Shown here in pieces: positions 41,084 to 49,740 of a DNA stretch of 64,000 nucleotides; position 1 is the stretch's first letter; each line of letters begins with the position of its first letter. The translations under genes and the position numbers were made by a program. Under the pieces are notes generated by a model. That model searched no databases and was not told where the DNA came from. It saw only the letters and a list, made by a program, of their open reading frames with translations. The stretch is from Streptomyces sp. WZ-12. GTDB taxonomy: Bacteria; Actinomycetota; Actinomycetes; Streptomycetales; Streptomycetaceae. Location: positions 2,232,001-2,296,000 of the forward strand of contig NZ_CP118574.1 of the NCBI RefSeq assembly GCF_028898845.1, written 5' to 3'.

Positions 41084-43227
41084 CACCCGCCCTGCCCGTC
41101 GCCGCACCGCCTGTCGGGCGTCTGCTGCCCGGACCCGACACCGCGGTCCTGGCCACCCGCCCGCTGCGTCCCGGCACGAGGGCCGATGACCTCTCACTGT
41201 TCGGTGAGGACCGCTGGAATCTGACGCCGGGCTTCTTCCAGGAGCACACCTCTCGCACCTGCGTGGACTTCCACGATGCCCCGGCCGCCTTCCGGCTCCC
41301 GATCAAGCTCCTGGCCTGGCTGATGCTCAACCACCAAAACGCCGACCACGGCGGCTTCCTCCCGGGCATCCCACGGCCCTCAGTCCGCACCGTCGTTCCC
41401 TACTGCCGATACCTCAAGAGCTTCGCCCACTGGCTGGAGAACCGGGGCATCACCCGTTTCGGCCAGGTCACCGACGCGGACCTGGACGCCTACGCGGCCG
41501 ACGTCAAGGACGCGGCCGTCTCCCACGAACTACGCGAGGACTTCCTCTCCGTAGTCGTACGCACCTGGACATTGCGCGATCTACTGCCCGACGAGGACGA
41601 CCGCCTGCCCCAGGCACCGCCCTGGAACGGCGAGCGCATCCAGGACATCCTGGGACAGCGCCGCACCAGCGAGGAGAACCGCACCCCGCGCATCCACCCC
41701 GCAACCATGACGCCGCTGCTGAAGTGGGCTCTGCGATTCGCCGAGGACTTCGCGGACGACATCATCGCCGCCTTCGACGAGTACAAGACACTCTCCCGCC
41801 GTGCCAGGGCCGCATCCACCCGGAGCCCCGCTCCGCGCGGCAAGCAGCGCCGCCCGCCGGGCACGGTTCCCCGGCTGGTGGCCGAGCTCGCTGACGACTA
41901 CCGGACCCGCGGCCTACCCCTGCCCGGACGCCGGACCGCCGACGGACACACCACCATCAACACCCACTTCCTCAGCCTCCAACTAGGCGTCCAGATCACC
42001 CGCGCAGCCTCCAGGACTCTCGCGCACTCGGGACTGCCCGTCGCCGACGACACCTACCTCACCACGCCCGTCCACGGCCTCCTCGACAACCAGCCCTGGC
42101 TCACCACCCGCATCACCTACGACCAGGCCCCCGTCCTGGCCCGCCGCCTGAGCACCGCCTGCCTGGTCATCGTCGGATACCTCTCCGGTCAGCGGCCCGG
42201 TGAGACGCTCAACCTCGAACGCGGTTGCATCGAACACGACCCGGTCACCGGCCTGATCCTGCTGCGCGGCAAACACTGGAAAGGCGTCCGCCACCCCGAC
42301 GGCACCCCTCGCGCCGAAGGGGAACAGCGAACCGACCCCTGGGTGGTCACCGCCCCAGTCGCCACCGCCGTCACCGTGCTCCAACGTCTCCACGACGCGC
42401 GGCTGCTGTTCCCCAACACCCTCCTCGTCAATGGGAAATCCGAGGCGGGACCCCTGCGCGAGCGCGTCGGCCGAGCCCGCAACGACTCCAGCTGCAACAA
42501 GGACATCACCGAACTGATCGACTGGATCAACGACTACTGCACAGCCCGGCACCGCGACGACGCGATTCCCGCCGACCCCACCAATCCGAAGATCGCCCTC
42601 AGCCGCCTGCGCCGCACGCTCGCCTGGTTCATCGCCCGTCGCCCCCGCGGCCTGGTAGCCGCCGCGATCCAGTACGGCCACGTCCGCGTCAACATGACCC
42701 TCGGCTACTCCGGCAACTACGCCTCCGGCTTCCCCGACGACCTGGCCTTCGAGGAATGGCTCGCCTGCCTCGGGGCCCTCGCTGAAGCCCACGACCAGCT
42801 CCAGGCCGGCGAGCACGTCAGCGGCCCCGCCGCCGACACCTACCGCCACCGCGTCGCCGCCTCCGCCAAGTTCACCGGCCGCGTCCTGCGCACCACCCGC
42901 GAAGCCCACACCCTGCTCACCAACCCCGACCTGCAGATCTTCCCCGGCCAGGGCATGACCTGCGTCCTCGACCCCGCCCGCGCCGCCTGCCGGCTGAGTA
43001 CTGACGAACGCAGCAGTCGCCGCACCCCCGACATCGACGACTGCAGACCCTCGTGCGTGAACATCGCCCGCACCGACCGCGACATCGACTTCCTGCGCAC
43101 ACGCGTCGACACCCTCCAGGCCGTCGTCGACGACCCGCTCGCCCCACCCATCCGCCACGCACGCGAACAACACGAACTCGCCCGACTCCAGCAGGTCATC
43201 GCCAACCACCAGGAGCCCCGGCCATGA
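41080..43227 (+). CDS. Large tyrosine recombinase C of a Tn554/GIT-like set
   Basis: The 715-aa protein has an intact-looking catalytic domain: arginine I in YLSGQRPGETLNLERG (about residue 370), Lys in LLRGKHWKGV, the second Arg box LSRLRRTLAWFIARRP (about 508), and QYGHVRVNMTLGYSGNY with the likely Tyr nucleophile (about 543). A Cys-rich tail (MTCVLDPARAAC, DCRPSCVNI) follows. It belongs to the four-gene recombination module with A, B and the coiled-coil gene. Confidence 0.8.
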   Translation: MTPALPVAAPPVGRLLPGPDTAVLATRPLRPGTRADDLSLFGEDRWNLTPGFFQEHTSRTCVDFHDAPAAFRLPIKLLAWLMLNHQNADHGGFLPGIPRPSVRTVVPYCRYLKSFAHWLENRGITRFGQVTDADLDAYAADVKDAAVSHELREDFLSVVVRTWTLRDLLPDEDDRLPQAPPWNGERIQDILGQRRTSEENRTPRIHPATMTPLLKWALRFAEDFADDIIAAFDEYKTLSRRARAASTRSPAPRGKQRRPPGTVPRLVAELADDYRTRGLPLPGRRTADGHTTINTHFLSLQLGVQITRAASRTLAHSGLPVADDTYLTTPVHGLLDNQPWLTTRITYDQAPVLARRLSTACLVIVGYLSGQRPGETLNLERGCIEHDPVTGLILLRGKHWKGVRHPDGTPRAEGEQRTDPWVVTAPVATAVTVLQRLHDARLLFPNTLLVNGKSEAGPLRERVGRARNDSSCNKDITELIDWINDYCTARHRDDAIPADPTNPKIALSRLRRTLAWFIARRPRGLVAAAIQYGHVRVNMTLGYSGNYASGFPDDLAFEEWLACLGALAEAHDQLQAGEHVSGPAADTYRHRVAASAKFTGRVLRTTREAHTLLTNPDLQIFPGQGMTCVLDPARAACRLSTDERSSRRTPDIDDCRPSCVNIARTDRDIDFLRTRVDTLQAVVDDPLAPPIRHAREQHELARLQQVIANHQEPRP

Positions 43228-43646
43228 GCACCAACCGCGCAGCCGAACGCGACGCCATCCAAGCGGCAATGCAACGCCTCCTGGCCGGCGCACCGACCCG
43301 CTCCACCGGAGCCCTCACCGTCATCCAGCTCGCCGCCGAGGCCGGAGTAAAGCGATGGGTCCTCACCCACAAACACCCCGACCTTCGCAAGGAATTTGAA
43401 GATGCCCGGGAATCCGTGAACGGAATTCCCGCCGCGTTCCAAACCCTCCAGGCCAAAGTCGACGACCTCGAAGCCGCCAACAAACGGCTACGCCAGCACA
43501 ACAGCGAACTGACCGAACGAAACGAGATCTATGCCCAAGTCATCCACGCTCTCACCACCGAACTCGCCGAGCTCCGACGAGACAGGCCCCTCCCAGCGAA
43601 CGTCCGCCGCCTCCCGGGCGAAGCCACAACACCACCGCGGGCCTGA
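43224..43646 (+). CDS. Small coiled-coil accessory protein of the recombinase set (DUF6262/TnpC-like)
   Basis: The 140-aa protein has an N-terminal HTH-like part (LTVIQLAAEAGVKRWVLTHKHPDLRKEF) and a long coiled coil (QAKVDDLEAANKRLRQHNSELTERNEIYAQVI). Its place as the last gene after three recombinases, coupled by ATGA, matches TnpC of Tn554 and the fourth gene of GIT-type modules, which act as DNA-binding helpers. The DUF6262 label is from memory. Confidence 0.7.
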   Translation: MSTNRAAERDAIQAAMQRLLAGAPTRSTGALTVIQLAAEAGVKRWVLTHKHPDLRKEFEDARESVNGIPAAFQTLQAKVDDLEAANKRLRQHNSELTERNEIYAQVIHALTTELAELRRDRPLPANVRRLPGEATTPPRA

Positions 43647-43721
43647 ACTTTGTGCCGCCGCCCGGCTGGCATCACAGCCGGCTCGGCGACCTCCGCACTC
43701 ACGGGCAGCGGTTACACACGC

Positions 43722-44087
43722 TCAGCTGGTCAAAGTTCCCTGGTGGAAGTACACCCGCCAGCCCGTCTCCGTCAGGCGCCACAACGAACTCCGCCATGCT
43801 CGGCGGCCCTGGTTGTCGGCGAAGTACGTCAGATGGACGATGCCCGGAGCAAGGACGGCACCGGACATTTCGCTGACCTTGACCGGAGACTCCGGGGACA
43901 CCGAGCCGCCACTCGTCACGGTGAGGATCGACTCCACATCCCACCGGCGTCCAGAAGCGCCGATCTCGGTGAACTCCGGATCCAGAAGCTCCAGGACACG
44001 GTCCGGAGAAGCACGCACCTCAGGGTCGAGAAGCCGCAACTCCCCATCAATGGCTGCTTGCACGGCCTGCTCACTCTCATCCGCCAT
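43722..44087 (-). CDS. SnoaL/DUF4440-like small protein
   Basis: The 121-aa protein (EQAVQAAIDGELRLLDPEVRASPDRVLELLDPEFTEIG, GVHLTYFADN-type strands, SSLWRLTETGWRVYFHQGT) fits the cone-shaped NTF2/DUF4440 fold. It stands alone on the minus strand between the recombinase set and the PP-loop gene. The function is unknown; relatives are enzymes or polyketide-modifying proteins. Confidence 0.7.
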   Translation of the reverse strand: MADESEQAVQAAIDGELRLLDPEVRASPDRVLELLDPEFTEIGASGRRWDVESILTVTSGGSVSPESPVKVSEMSGAVLAPGIVHLTYFADNQGRRAWRSSLWRLTETGWRVYFHQGTLTS

Positions 44088-44157
44088 GCAGGAACCCTAC
44101 GGACATGCCTGCCCAGGGCACAGCGAATTCTTCACGCGACGCGGCCACGGCACGGAG

Positions 44158-45099
44158 ATGCTCCGCGCCAGAGCGAGGATGCAACAGCCCCGAATAGGTG
44201 ACAGAGGCGCCGGAATTCAATCCAGCACCATGCTCGCCCTGTCAGCCGAAGGCATTCTCCCCAAGGTCGACTACGCCATTTTTGCCGACACAGGGTGGGA
44301 GCCGAAGGCCGTTTATTCGCATCTCGACCGCCTGGAGCGAGAGATAGCGAAGCCGGCAGGCATCCCTATCCTGCGCGTCGCCTCCGGAAACATTCGCAGC
44401 GACGCGCTCGACCCTACCCGAAGATTCGCCTCCATGCCCCTCTACATTCGCAATCCAGACGGAAAGGAGGGGATGACTCGACGGCAATGCACAGGCGAAT
44501 ACAAAATCAAGCCAATAAAGAAGAAGGTGCGAGAGCTTCTCGGCTACCCGTATCCGCAGCGCATACCCAAGGACGTCTTCGTCGAACAGTGGGTGGGCAT
44601 CTCCACGGACGAATTCCACCGAGCGAAGGACGCCGACGTCAAGTACATGCATAACCGCCACCCCTTGATCGATCTGGGCTGGTCACGCGCCGACTGTATC
44701 CGCTACCTGACATCGCTCGGGCTCGCCGATACACCGAAGTCCTCATGCCTTGGCTGCCCTTTCCATGGCAATGCGCAATGGCGCCACATTCGCGACACCA
44801 GCCCCGAAGAATGGCGCGACGTCGTCGAATTCGACGCCGCCATCCGCAAGGGCAACGCCCGCGCGAACGCCGACGGCAACAGGCTCCTGGGCGAGGCATA
44901 TCTGCACCGTTCTCGCGTGCCTCTGGATCAGGCACCGATCGATCACGTCACCGCCGCCGAATGGGCCGCGCTACACCAGGAACTCGGCGCCGAAGAAGAC
45001 GCAGAGCAATGGGAAGAGGGCGTCCCTGACGGATGCTCGCCCTGGACCTGCCGCGGTGAGGTTCGGCCCCATCAGGACGACTTCGGGCTGGCCAGTTGA
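44158..45099 (+). CDS. PP-loop (PAPS reductase-like) ATPase, phage type
   Basis: The 313-aa protein is an adenine-nucleotide alpha hydrolase. A degenerate PP-loop GAGIQSSTMLAL lies at residues 17-28, followed by DYAIFADTGWEPKAVYSHLDRLE. Cys pairs in RRQCTGEYK, SSCLGCPFHG (about 196) and GCSPWTC could bind Fe-S or Zn. Phage and mobile-element relatives are often annotated PAPS reductase, but this is not the CysH type. Base use is clearly less GC-rich than its neighbours (AAA, ATA and GAA codons are common), a sign of transfer. The start may instead be ATG 44179. Its stop overlaps the TTG start of the DNA methyltransferase. Confidence 0.75.
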   Translation: MLRARARMQQPRIGDRGAGIQSSTMLALSAEGILPKVDYAIFADTGWEPKAVYSHLDRLEREIAKPAGIPILRVASGNIRSDALDPTRRFASMPLYIRNPDGKEGMTRRQCTGEYKIKPIKKKVRELLGYPYPQRIPKDVFVEQWVGISTDEFHRAKDADVKYMHNRHPLIDLGWSRADCIRYLTSLGLADTPKSSCLGCPFHGNAQWRHIRDTSPEEWRDVVEFDAAIRKGNARANADGNRLLGEAYLHRSRVPLDQAPIDHVTAAEWAALHQELGAEEDAEQWEEGVPDGCSPWTCRGEVRPHQDDFGLAS

Positions 45100-46367
45100 T
45101 CCTTGATCTGTTCGCCGGCCCCGGCGGATGGAGCCACGCACTGGCCGTGCTCGGCGCCCGTGACGTCGGGTTGGAGTGGGACGAAGGGGCTTGCAAGACC
45201 CGGGCGGCAGCAGGGCAGTTGACGATCCGGACCGACGTGGCGAGGTACCCGGTCTGGCCCTTCCTAGGGAAGGTCACCGGTCTGATCGCGAGCCCGCCGT
45301 GCCAGGCGTGGTCCGCAGCCGGCCGACGGCTCGGCCTGGTGGACCAGCCTCTGGTCCACCAGTCGGTCGCCGACCTCGCCGCCGGCCGCGACACTCGCGC
45401 CGAGCTGCTCGCCGCCTGCCGGGACACCCGGTCGCTCCTGGCCGCCGAGCCCATGCGTTACCTCCATGCTCTCCACCAGCACGGCGAGCCGGAATGGGTG
45501 GTCATGGAAGAAGTCCCCGACGTACTTCCGCTGTGGCGCCAGTACGCGGCGATTCTGCGCGCCTGGGGCTACAGCTCCTGGGCCGGGATCCTGAACGCCG
45601 CTGACTACGGCGTGCCCCAGACCCGCAGGCGCGCCATTTTGCTCGCCTCGCGTACCCGCACCGCTGAGCCCCCGCCGCCCACGCATGCCCAGCATGGCGA
45701 GCCGGAGAATCTGTTCGGGCCGGGTCGGGCACCGTGGGTGTCCATGGCCCAGGCGCTCGGCTGGGGTGCCACCGACCGACCGGTACCCACCGTGTGTGCC
45801 GGCGGCGGGCCGGGCGGTGGCCCCGAGCCCTTCCCCTCCGGCTCACGCAAGGCACTCGTCGATGCCCGCAACAGCGGACGCTGGCATCCCCAACCCGAAG
45901 TCACTAGCCGGGTGTTGGAGCCGCATCAGCGTGGTGCCGGGTGGACCGCTCGCCACGGCCCCCGCGCCGCCACCCCGGCGCTCACCCCAGCTCCCACCCT
46001 CACAGGCAAAGCCGGTCAGTGGAAGTGGGCGCTGCGCAGCAACAACCAGGCGAACGCCACTGTCCGCCGGGCGGACGAGCCGGCCGGCACGTTGTTCTTC
46101 GGCCACCGTGCCAACGAATGCGTCTGGGTTGCTGAACCCGCTCCAGGCGGCCCCATCGAGACGCCAGCGGCGCCACAGGCCGTCCGGATCACCGCCCAGG
46201 AGGCCGGCCTGCTGCAGACGTTTCCTGCCGACTACCCGTGGGCTGGGAACAAGGGGCAGAGGTTCTGCCAGATCGGCAATGCCGTGCCGCCTCGGCTCGC
46301 CGCCCACCTGCTGGCACCACACCTTCGCGTGCCCCTCGACCCCGACGACTTCACCCTGGCCGCCTGA
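45096..46367 (+). CDS. DNA (cytosine-5) methyltransferase
   Basis: The 423-aa protein has the ordered C5-methyltransferase motifs: I LDLFAGPGGWSHAL at the very N-terminus, IV SPPCQAWS with the nucleophilic Cys near residue 69, VI EEVPDV, VIII QTRRRAILLA, and X GNAVPPRLAAHLL. The recognition domain lies between VIII and IX (residues about 185-360); the target is unknown. The TTG start overlaps the PP-loop stop (TTGA), so the two are co-expressed. No restriction endonuclease is adjacent, so it may act alone. Confidence 0.88.
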   Translation: MILDLFAGPGGWSHALAVLGARDVGLEWDEGACKTRAAAGQLTIRTDVARYPVWPFLGKVTGLIASPPCQAWSAAGRRLGLVDQPLVHQSVADLAAGRDTRAELLAACRDTRSLLAAEPMRYLHALHQHGEPEWVVMEEVPDVLPLWRQYAAILRAWGYSSWAGILNAADYGVPQTRRRAILLASRTRTAEPPPPTHAQHGEPENLFGPGRAPWVSMAQALGWGATDRPVPTVCAGGGPGGGPEPFPSGSRKALVDARNSGRWHPQPEVTSRVLEPHQRGAGWTARHGPRAATPALTPAPTLTGKAGQWKWALRSNNQANATVRRADEPAGTLFFGHRANECVWVAEPAPGGPIETPAAPQAVRITAQEAGLLQTFPADYPWAGNKGQRFCQIGNAVPPRLAAHLLAPHLRVPLDPDDFTLAA

Positions 46368-47488
46368 TGCCCCGCACCCCAACCTCCGACGAGGACGACC
46401 TCGACACCCCCGCCCCGCCGGTGTTCTTCGCCGAGCAGGCCCTCCTCGGTGCCCTCCTCCTGGAACCCCATCGCCTGGACGAGGTCCCCGGGATCGGACC
46501 CGAGGCGTTCTCCAGCGCCGCGCACAGCGCCGTGTTCGCCGCGATCCGCTCCCTCCCGGCCCCCGATCCGGCCCAGCACGCGCAGAGCACCGCCTGGCTC
46601 GACAAGGTGCTCGCCTCAGCCCGCAGGCAGGCCCGCGGGCTGAGTGCCTCCTACCTTCACACGCTGGTCCAGGTCTGCCCGCGGCCCCGGCACGCGCCCG
46701 CCTACGCCCTGATGATCGAAGCCGAACACGCCCGACGCACCCTGCGCACAGGCGCCCAACGCCTCGCCCAGGCCGCCGGCGACCGCACCCACCCCCAACC
46801 GGTCCCCACAACCCTCGCCGCCGCCGACGCCCTCACCGAAGTCGTCGACCACCTCGCCGCGACGTTCCCGTCAGGCCCGGCCTCCCTGCCCCGCACCCCC
46901 ACACCGGCCCCGGCCCCCGCTTCGGCTCACGACGAGGAGGCTGCAGCCGAGGAGGAGCGGGCGTTGCTCGCCACCGCAACCGCCCACCCTGCCGTCATCG
47001 ACCAGATGCGGTGGCTGACCGCTGACGACTTCGTCCACCCGCTCAACGCCGGGTTGTGGCAGGCCGCCACCGCTCTGGCCCGACGTCGCGCTGCGGTCGA
47101 CCCGGTCACCATCCTGTGGGAAGCCCAACACCGCGGTCTCCTCGCGCCCGGTGCCGAACCCGCGGAACTCCTTCAGGCGCTTGCCGCACCTGCCGCCGGC
47201 GACCCGCACTACTGGGGCGAACGGATCCTCCACCGCTCCCTGCTGACCACGGCACACCACGTCGCCCGCCACATCGAAACCCTCACCGATGACCCGGCCA
47301 CCACCCCGCACCAACTCCTCCTCGGCAGCCGCCGCGCCCTGGCCGGCCTCAACGCTGTGCGCGCCCGCTGGCACCAGGCCACCTCCCCCACACCAACACC
47401 CACTCCCCGCGCCCCCAAGGCCCCGGCCCGCCCCCGAGCCGGCCCGCCTCGGACCACCGCCCCTGGCTCCTTTCGCGTCTCACGCTGA
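46367..47488 (+). CDS. Protein with two DnaB N-terminal-like domains, no helicase domain
   Basis: The 373-aa protein has two helical domains like the DnaB N-terminal dimerisation domain. The first is PPVFFAEQALLGALLLEPHRLDEVPGIGPEAFSSAAHSAVFAAI and the second is EEERALLATATAHPAVIDQMRWLTADDFVHPLNAGLW, followed by VDPVTILWEAQHRGLL. They are joined by a Pro/Ala linker, and the tail is Pro-rich. No Walker A motif is present. The ATG shares one base with the methyltransferase stop (TGATG). It may contact the replicative helicase, DciA or primase; this is inference. Confidence 0.7.
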   Translation: MPRTPTSDEDDLDTPAPPVFFAEQALLGALLLEPHRLDEVPGIGPEAFSSAAHSAVFAAIRSLPAPDPAQHAQSTAWLDKVLASARRQARGLSASYLHTLVQVCPRPRHAPAYALMIEAEHARRTLRTGAQRLAQAAGDRTHPQPVPTTLAAADALTEVVDHLAATFPSGPASLPRTPTPAPAPASAHDEEAAAEEERALLATATAHPAVIDQMRWLTADDFVHPLNAGLWQAATALARRRAAVDPVTILWEAQHRGLLAPGAEPAELLQALAAPAAGDPHYWGERILHRSLLTTAHHVARHIETLTDDPATTPHQLLLGSRRALAGLNAVRARWHQATSPTPTPTPRAPKAPARPRAGPPRTTAPGSFRVSR

Positions 47489-47552
47489 CCGCCAACTCGC
47501 ACGCCCCCCAGGGCCCGAAGACCAAGTTGCCAGCAAAGGCAAATACGCCGTC

Positions 47553-48089
47553 GTGTCGTCGCCCTCACCAGACCTCCACCACCACCGCCAACCCGCCGAC
47601 ATCGGCTCCGCCCGGTGGCTGCTCCCCGAGGACCTCACCCTCGCTCTGCACGCCGGCCTGTGGCAGCGCCTGACCACCCTCGTCCACCGCAGCGAGCCCG
47701 TCGACCCCGTCACCATCCTGTGGGAAGCCCAACAGCGCGCCCTGCTCGACGACGGAACTGAACCCGGCTACGTGCTCCGCGTGCTGGCCGAACCGGCTGG
47801 CTCCGTGGAGCACTGCGGCGAGAGGACCCTGCAGCGCTCCCTCCTCGCCACCGCCGACCACACCGGCCGGCGCATTACGGCGTACGCCGGCGACCCGGCG
47901 AACACCCCCTTCCAACTCGTCGTCGGCGCCCGCCGCTCCCTCGCCGACATCAGCGGCATACGCACCCGCTGGCAGCACGCCACCAAAACGAACCCGACGC
48001 CACGACCGCGACCGGCCCCCACCACCCGTGCCGGCCCGCCCACCACGACTAGCGCACCCACCGTTCGTGTTGCGAGAGCAACCCGATAG
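47553..48089 (+). CDS. Single DnaB N-terminal-like domain protein
   Basis: About 178 aa. SARWLLPEDLTLALHAGLWQRLTTLVHRSEPVDPVTILWEAQQRALLDDGTEPGYVLRVL closely matches the second half of the previous protein, and the Pro-rich tail is also shared, so it arose by partial tandem duplication. The GTG at 47553 is the best start; the frame is open upstream and the first helix of the domain seems degraded. Confidence 0.55.
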   Translation: MSSPSPDLHHHRQPADIGSARWLLPEDLTLALHAGLWQRLTTLVHRSEPVDPVTILWEAQQRALLDDGTEPGYVLRVLAEPAGSVEHCGERTLQRSLLATADHTGRRITAYAGDPANTPFQLVVGARRSLADISGIRTRWQHATKTNPTPRPRPAPTTRAGPPTTTSAPTVRVARATR

Positions 48090-48153
48090 CCCCTGCAAAC
48101 ACCGGCGGCCAGGCCCGAAGGTCCGGCCACCGACAGAAGAGACAACCCCCAAC

Positions 48154-49518
48154 ATGACGTCCCGCATTGACGCCCACGTCCGCCTCGACACCCACCCCAC
48201 GCATTTCAGCGCCGTGACCGCCGCCCTGACCGGCTCCCAGGCCCACATTGCCCATCTGGCTCTGGAGGCCGCCGGCTGGACCGTCGTCGCCGACAACACC
48301 CTGGTCCTGGTCCGCATCGACCACGAGGAGCCCTACTGGGCCAAGGACGCAGCCACACATCTGTCCGCCGACGGCATCACCGTCGAGATCACCCCGCGAC
48401 TCCAGCAGGCCATGGACGAGGACTGGACCTGGGTGGAATATCCGATGCCGTGGTGCACCCGTAGCGAAATCCGTGAGATCTCCAATCAGGCGCAGAAGAT
48501 CCACGACGACATCCGACGCGGCCAGCTCCTCATCCACGCCCACGCCGACGACGGCGAGACCACTTTCGCGGTCGGCACCTACCTCCACACCGGCAAGAGC
48601 GTCTACCTCCGTGGTGAGGACCACCTGCGCCAGGTCGCCGACACCTTCGACTCCCCCGGCCAGGCTCTGCGCGCCTTCGAGAAGGCCCACGGAGCCGACA
48701 TGCGCCGCGGTCCGGCCCCCCTGACCGCCACCGAACGCGCAGCCGCCGAAGCCCGCACCACCTTGGACCTCACCACAGCGAAGCCCGAACCTCGCCCGGA
48801 GCCGGAGACCATCCCCGTCTACCTGGCCGATTCCGGCGACCACGACGCCCTCCTCGACCACTTCCTCGACACGCACGAGGACTGGGACCGGTGGCGCACC
48901 TGGTCCGGCGAACTCACCTACGCCACCCACGAATCCCAGACCCTGCGCATCGAGCACGACGACTCGGCCCCCGCCACCGAGACCGCCTGGACCATCGCCG
49001 CATACGAGACGCCCGTTTCCGACCGGATGTGGCACCTGACCGCGACCGCCGCCACGCCCACCCTCATGCTGCAGGACCTGCTGCACGACCTCGCCGACGG
49101 CCACGGGTGGGACACCGCGGTCGGCCAGTCCCTCGACGAGGCATCCGTCGTCGCGGCCACCCAGCCCGCCACCGACGCCGGTTGGAAGCACACCGTCGAA
49201 GGGCGTTGGATGCACTGGACCGCCCCCAACGGCGAGGCCGGCGTCCAATTCGACACCTTCGCCGCCCAACGCCCTGGTGGCATCCTGCCCACCTGGCTCC
49301 TGTGGGCAGGCCCCGCCATCGACCACCCCACCTGGGAGATCGCAGCCTCGACACACACCCCGACCACCCTGCTGGCCAACCTCGCCGAAACCCTCACCCG
49401 CGGAACCGGCACCCGACAGACGACTTCCCTCAGCCAACACACCGCCCGCCGACACGCGTCGCCTCCACCCGCGCTCCCCACCCCCGCAGCCAGACGCGCC
49501 AGTGGCCGGCCCCTGTGA
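48154..49518 (+). CDS. DUF317-domain protein, long form
   Basis: The 454-aa protein has an acidic N-terminal region of about 190 residues (AALTGSQAHIAHLALEAAGWTVVADNT, HADDGETTFAVGTYLHTGKSVYLRGEDHLRQV), a Pro/Glu linker, and two DUF317-like halves (WRTWSGELTYATHESQTLRIEHDD, WTAPNGEAGVQFDTFAAQRP). The function is unknown. It closes the operon that begins with the PP-loop gene and is followed by a long perfect hairpin. Confidence 0.68.
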   Translation: MTSRIDAHVRLDTHPTHFSAVTAALTGSQAHIAHLALEAAGWTVVADNTLVLVRIDHEEPYWAKDAATHLSADGITVEITPRLQQAMDEDWTWVEYPMPWCTRSEIREISNQAQKIHDDIRRGQLLIHAHADDGETTFAVGTYLHTGKSVYLRGEDHLRQVADTFDSPGQALRAFEKAHGADMRRGPAPLTATERAAAEARTTLDLTTAKPEPRPEPETIPVYLADSGDHDALLDHFLDTHEDWDRWRTWSGELTYATHESQTLRIEHDDSAPATETAWTIAAYETPVSDRMWHLTATAATPTLMLQDLLHDLADGHGWDTAVGQSLDEASVVAATQPATDAGWKHTVEGRWMHWTAPNGEAGVQFDTFAAQRPGGILPTWLLWAGPAIDHPTWEIAASTHTPTTLLANLAETLTRGTGTRQTTSLSQHTARRHASPPPALPTPAARRASGRPL

Positions 49519-49597
49519 CCTCCAGCAAGGGAACGTGGGAAGCCAAGAGTTCGCCGGCAGCCCGGCACCCACGGCCGACGTACGAGGGCGCAACATA

Positions 49598-49636
49598 GCG
49601 TGGGTTCGCCGGTTAGCCAAACCGGCGAACCCACGC
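49598..49636. repeat. Perfect 17-bp inverted repeat with 5-base loop
   Basis: GCGTGGGTTCGCCGGTT at 49598-49614 and its exact reverse complement at 49620-49636 flank AGCCA. It lies 80 bases after the long DUF317 gene and 104 bases from the convergent nuclease gene. It could be a two-way terminator, although no T-run follows, or a structured site such as a replication or recombination signal. Confidence 0.8.
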
Positions 49637-49740
49637 ATCATTGGTAGTCCACCGCCACCAACTGCCCCAGCATCGAAAGGCCCCCGGCAACGCAACATCA
49701 CTCGTCCGAAGAACGCTCCCGACCGGTGCTACCGCTGCCC

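Noticed and set aside
44158..45099. Annotating the PP-loop protein as PAPS reductase of sulphur assimilation (CysH).
   Set aside because: The PP-loop and Cys pattern are of the phage type and there are no cys genes nearby; the coupled partner is a DNA methyltransferase.
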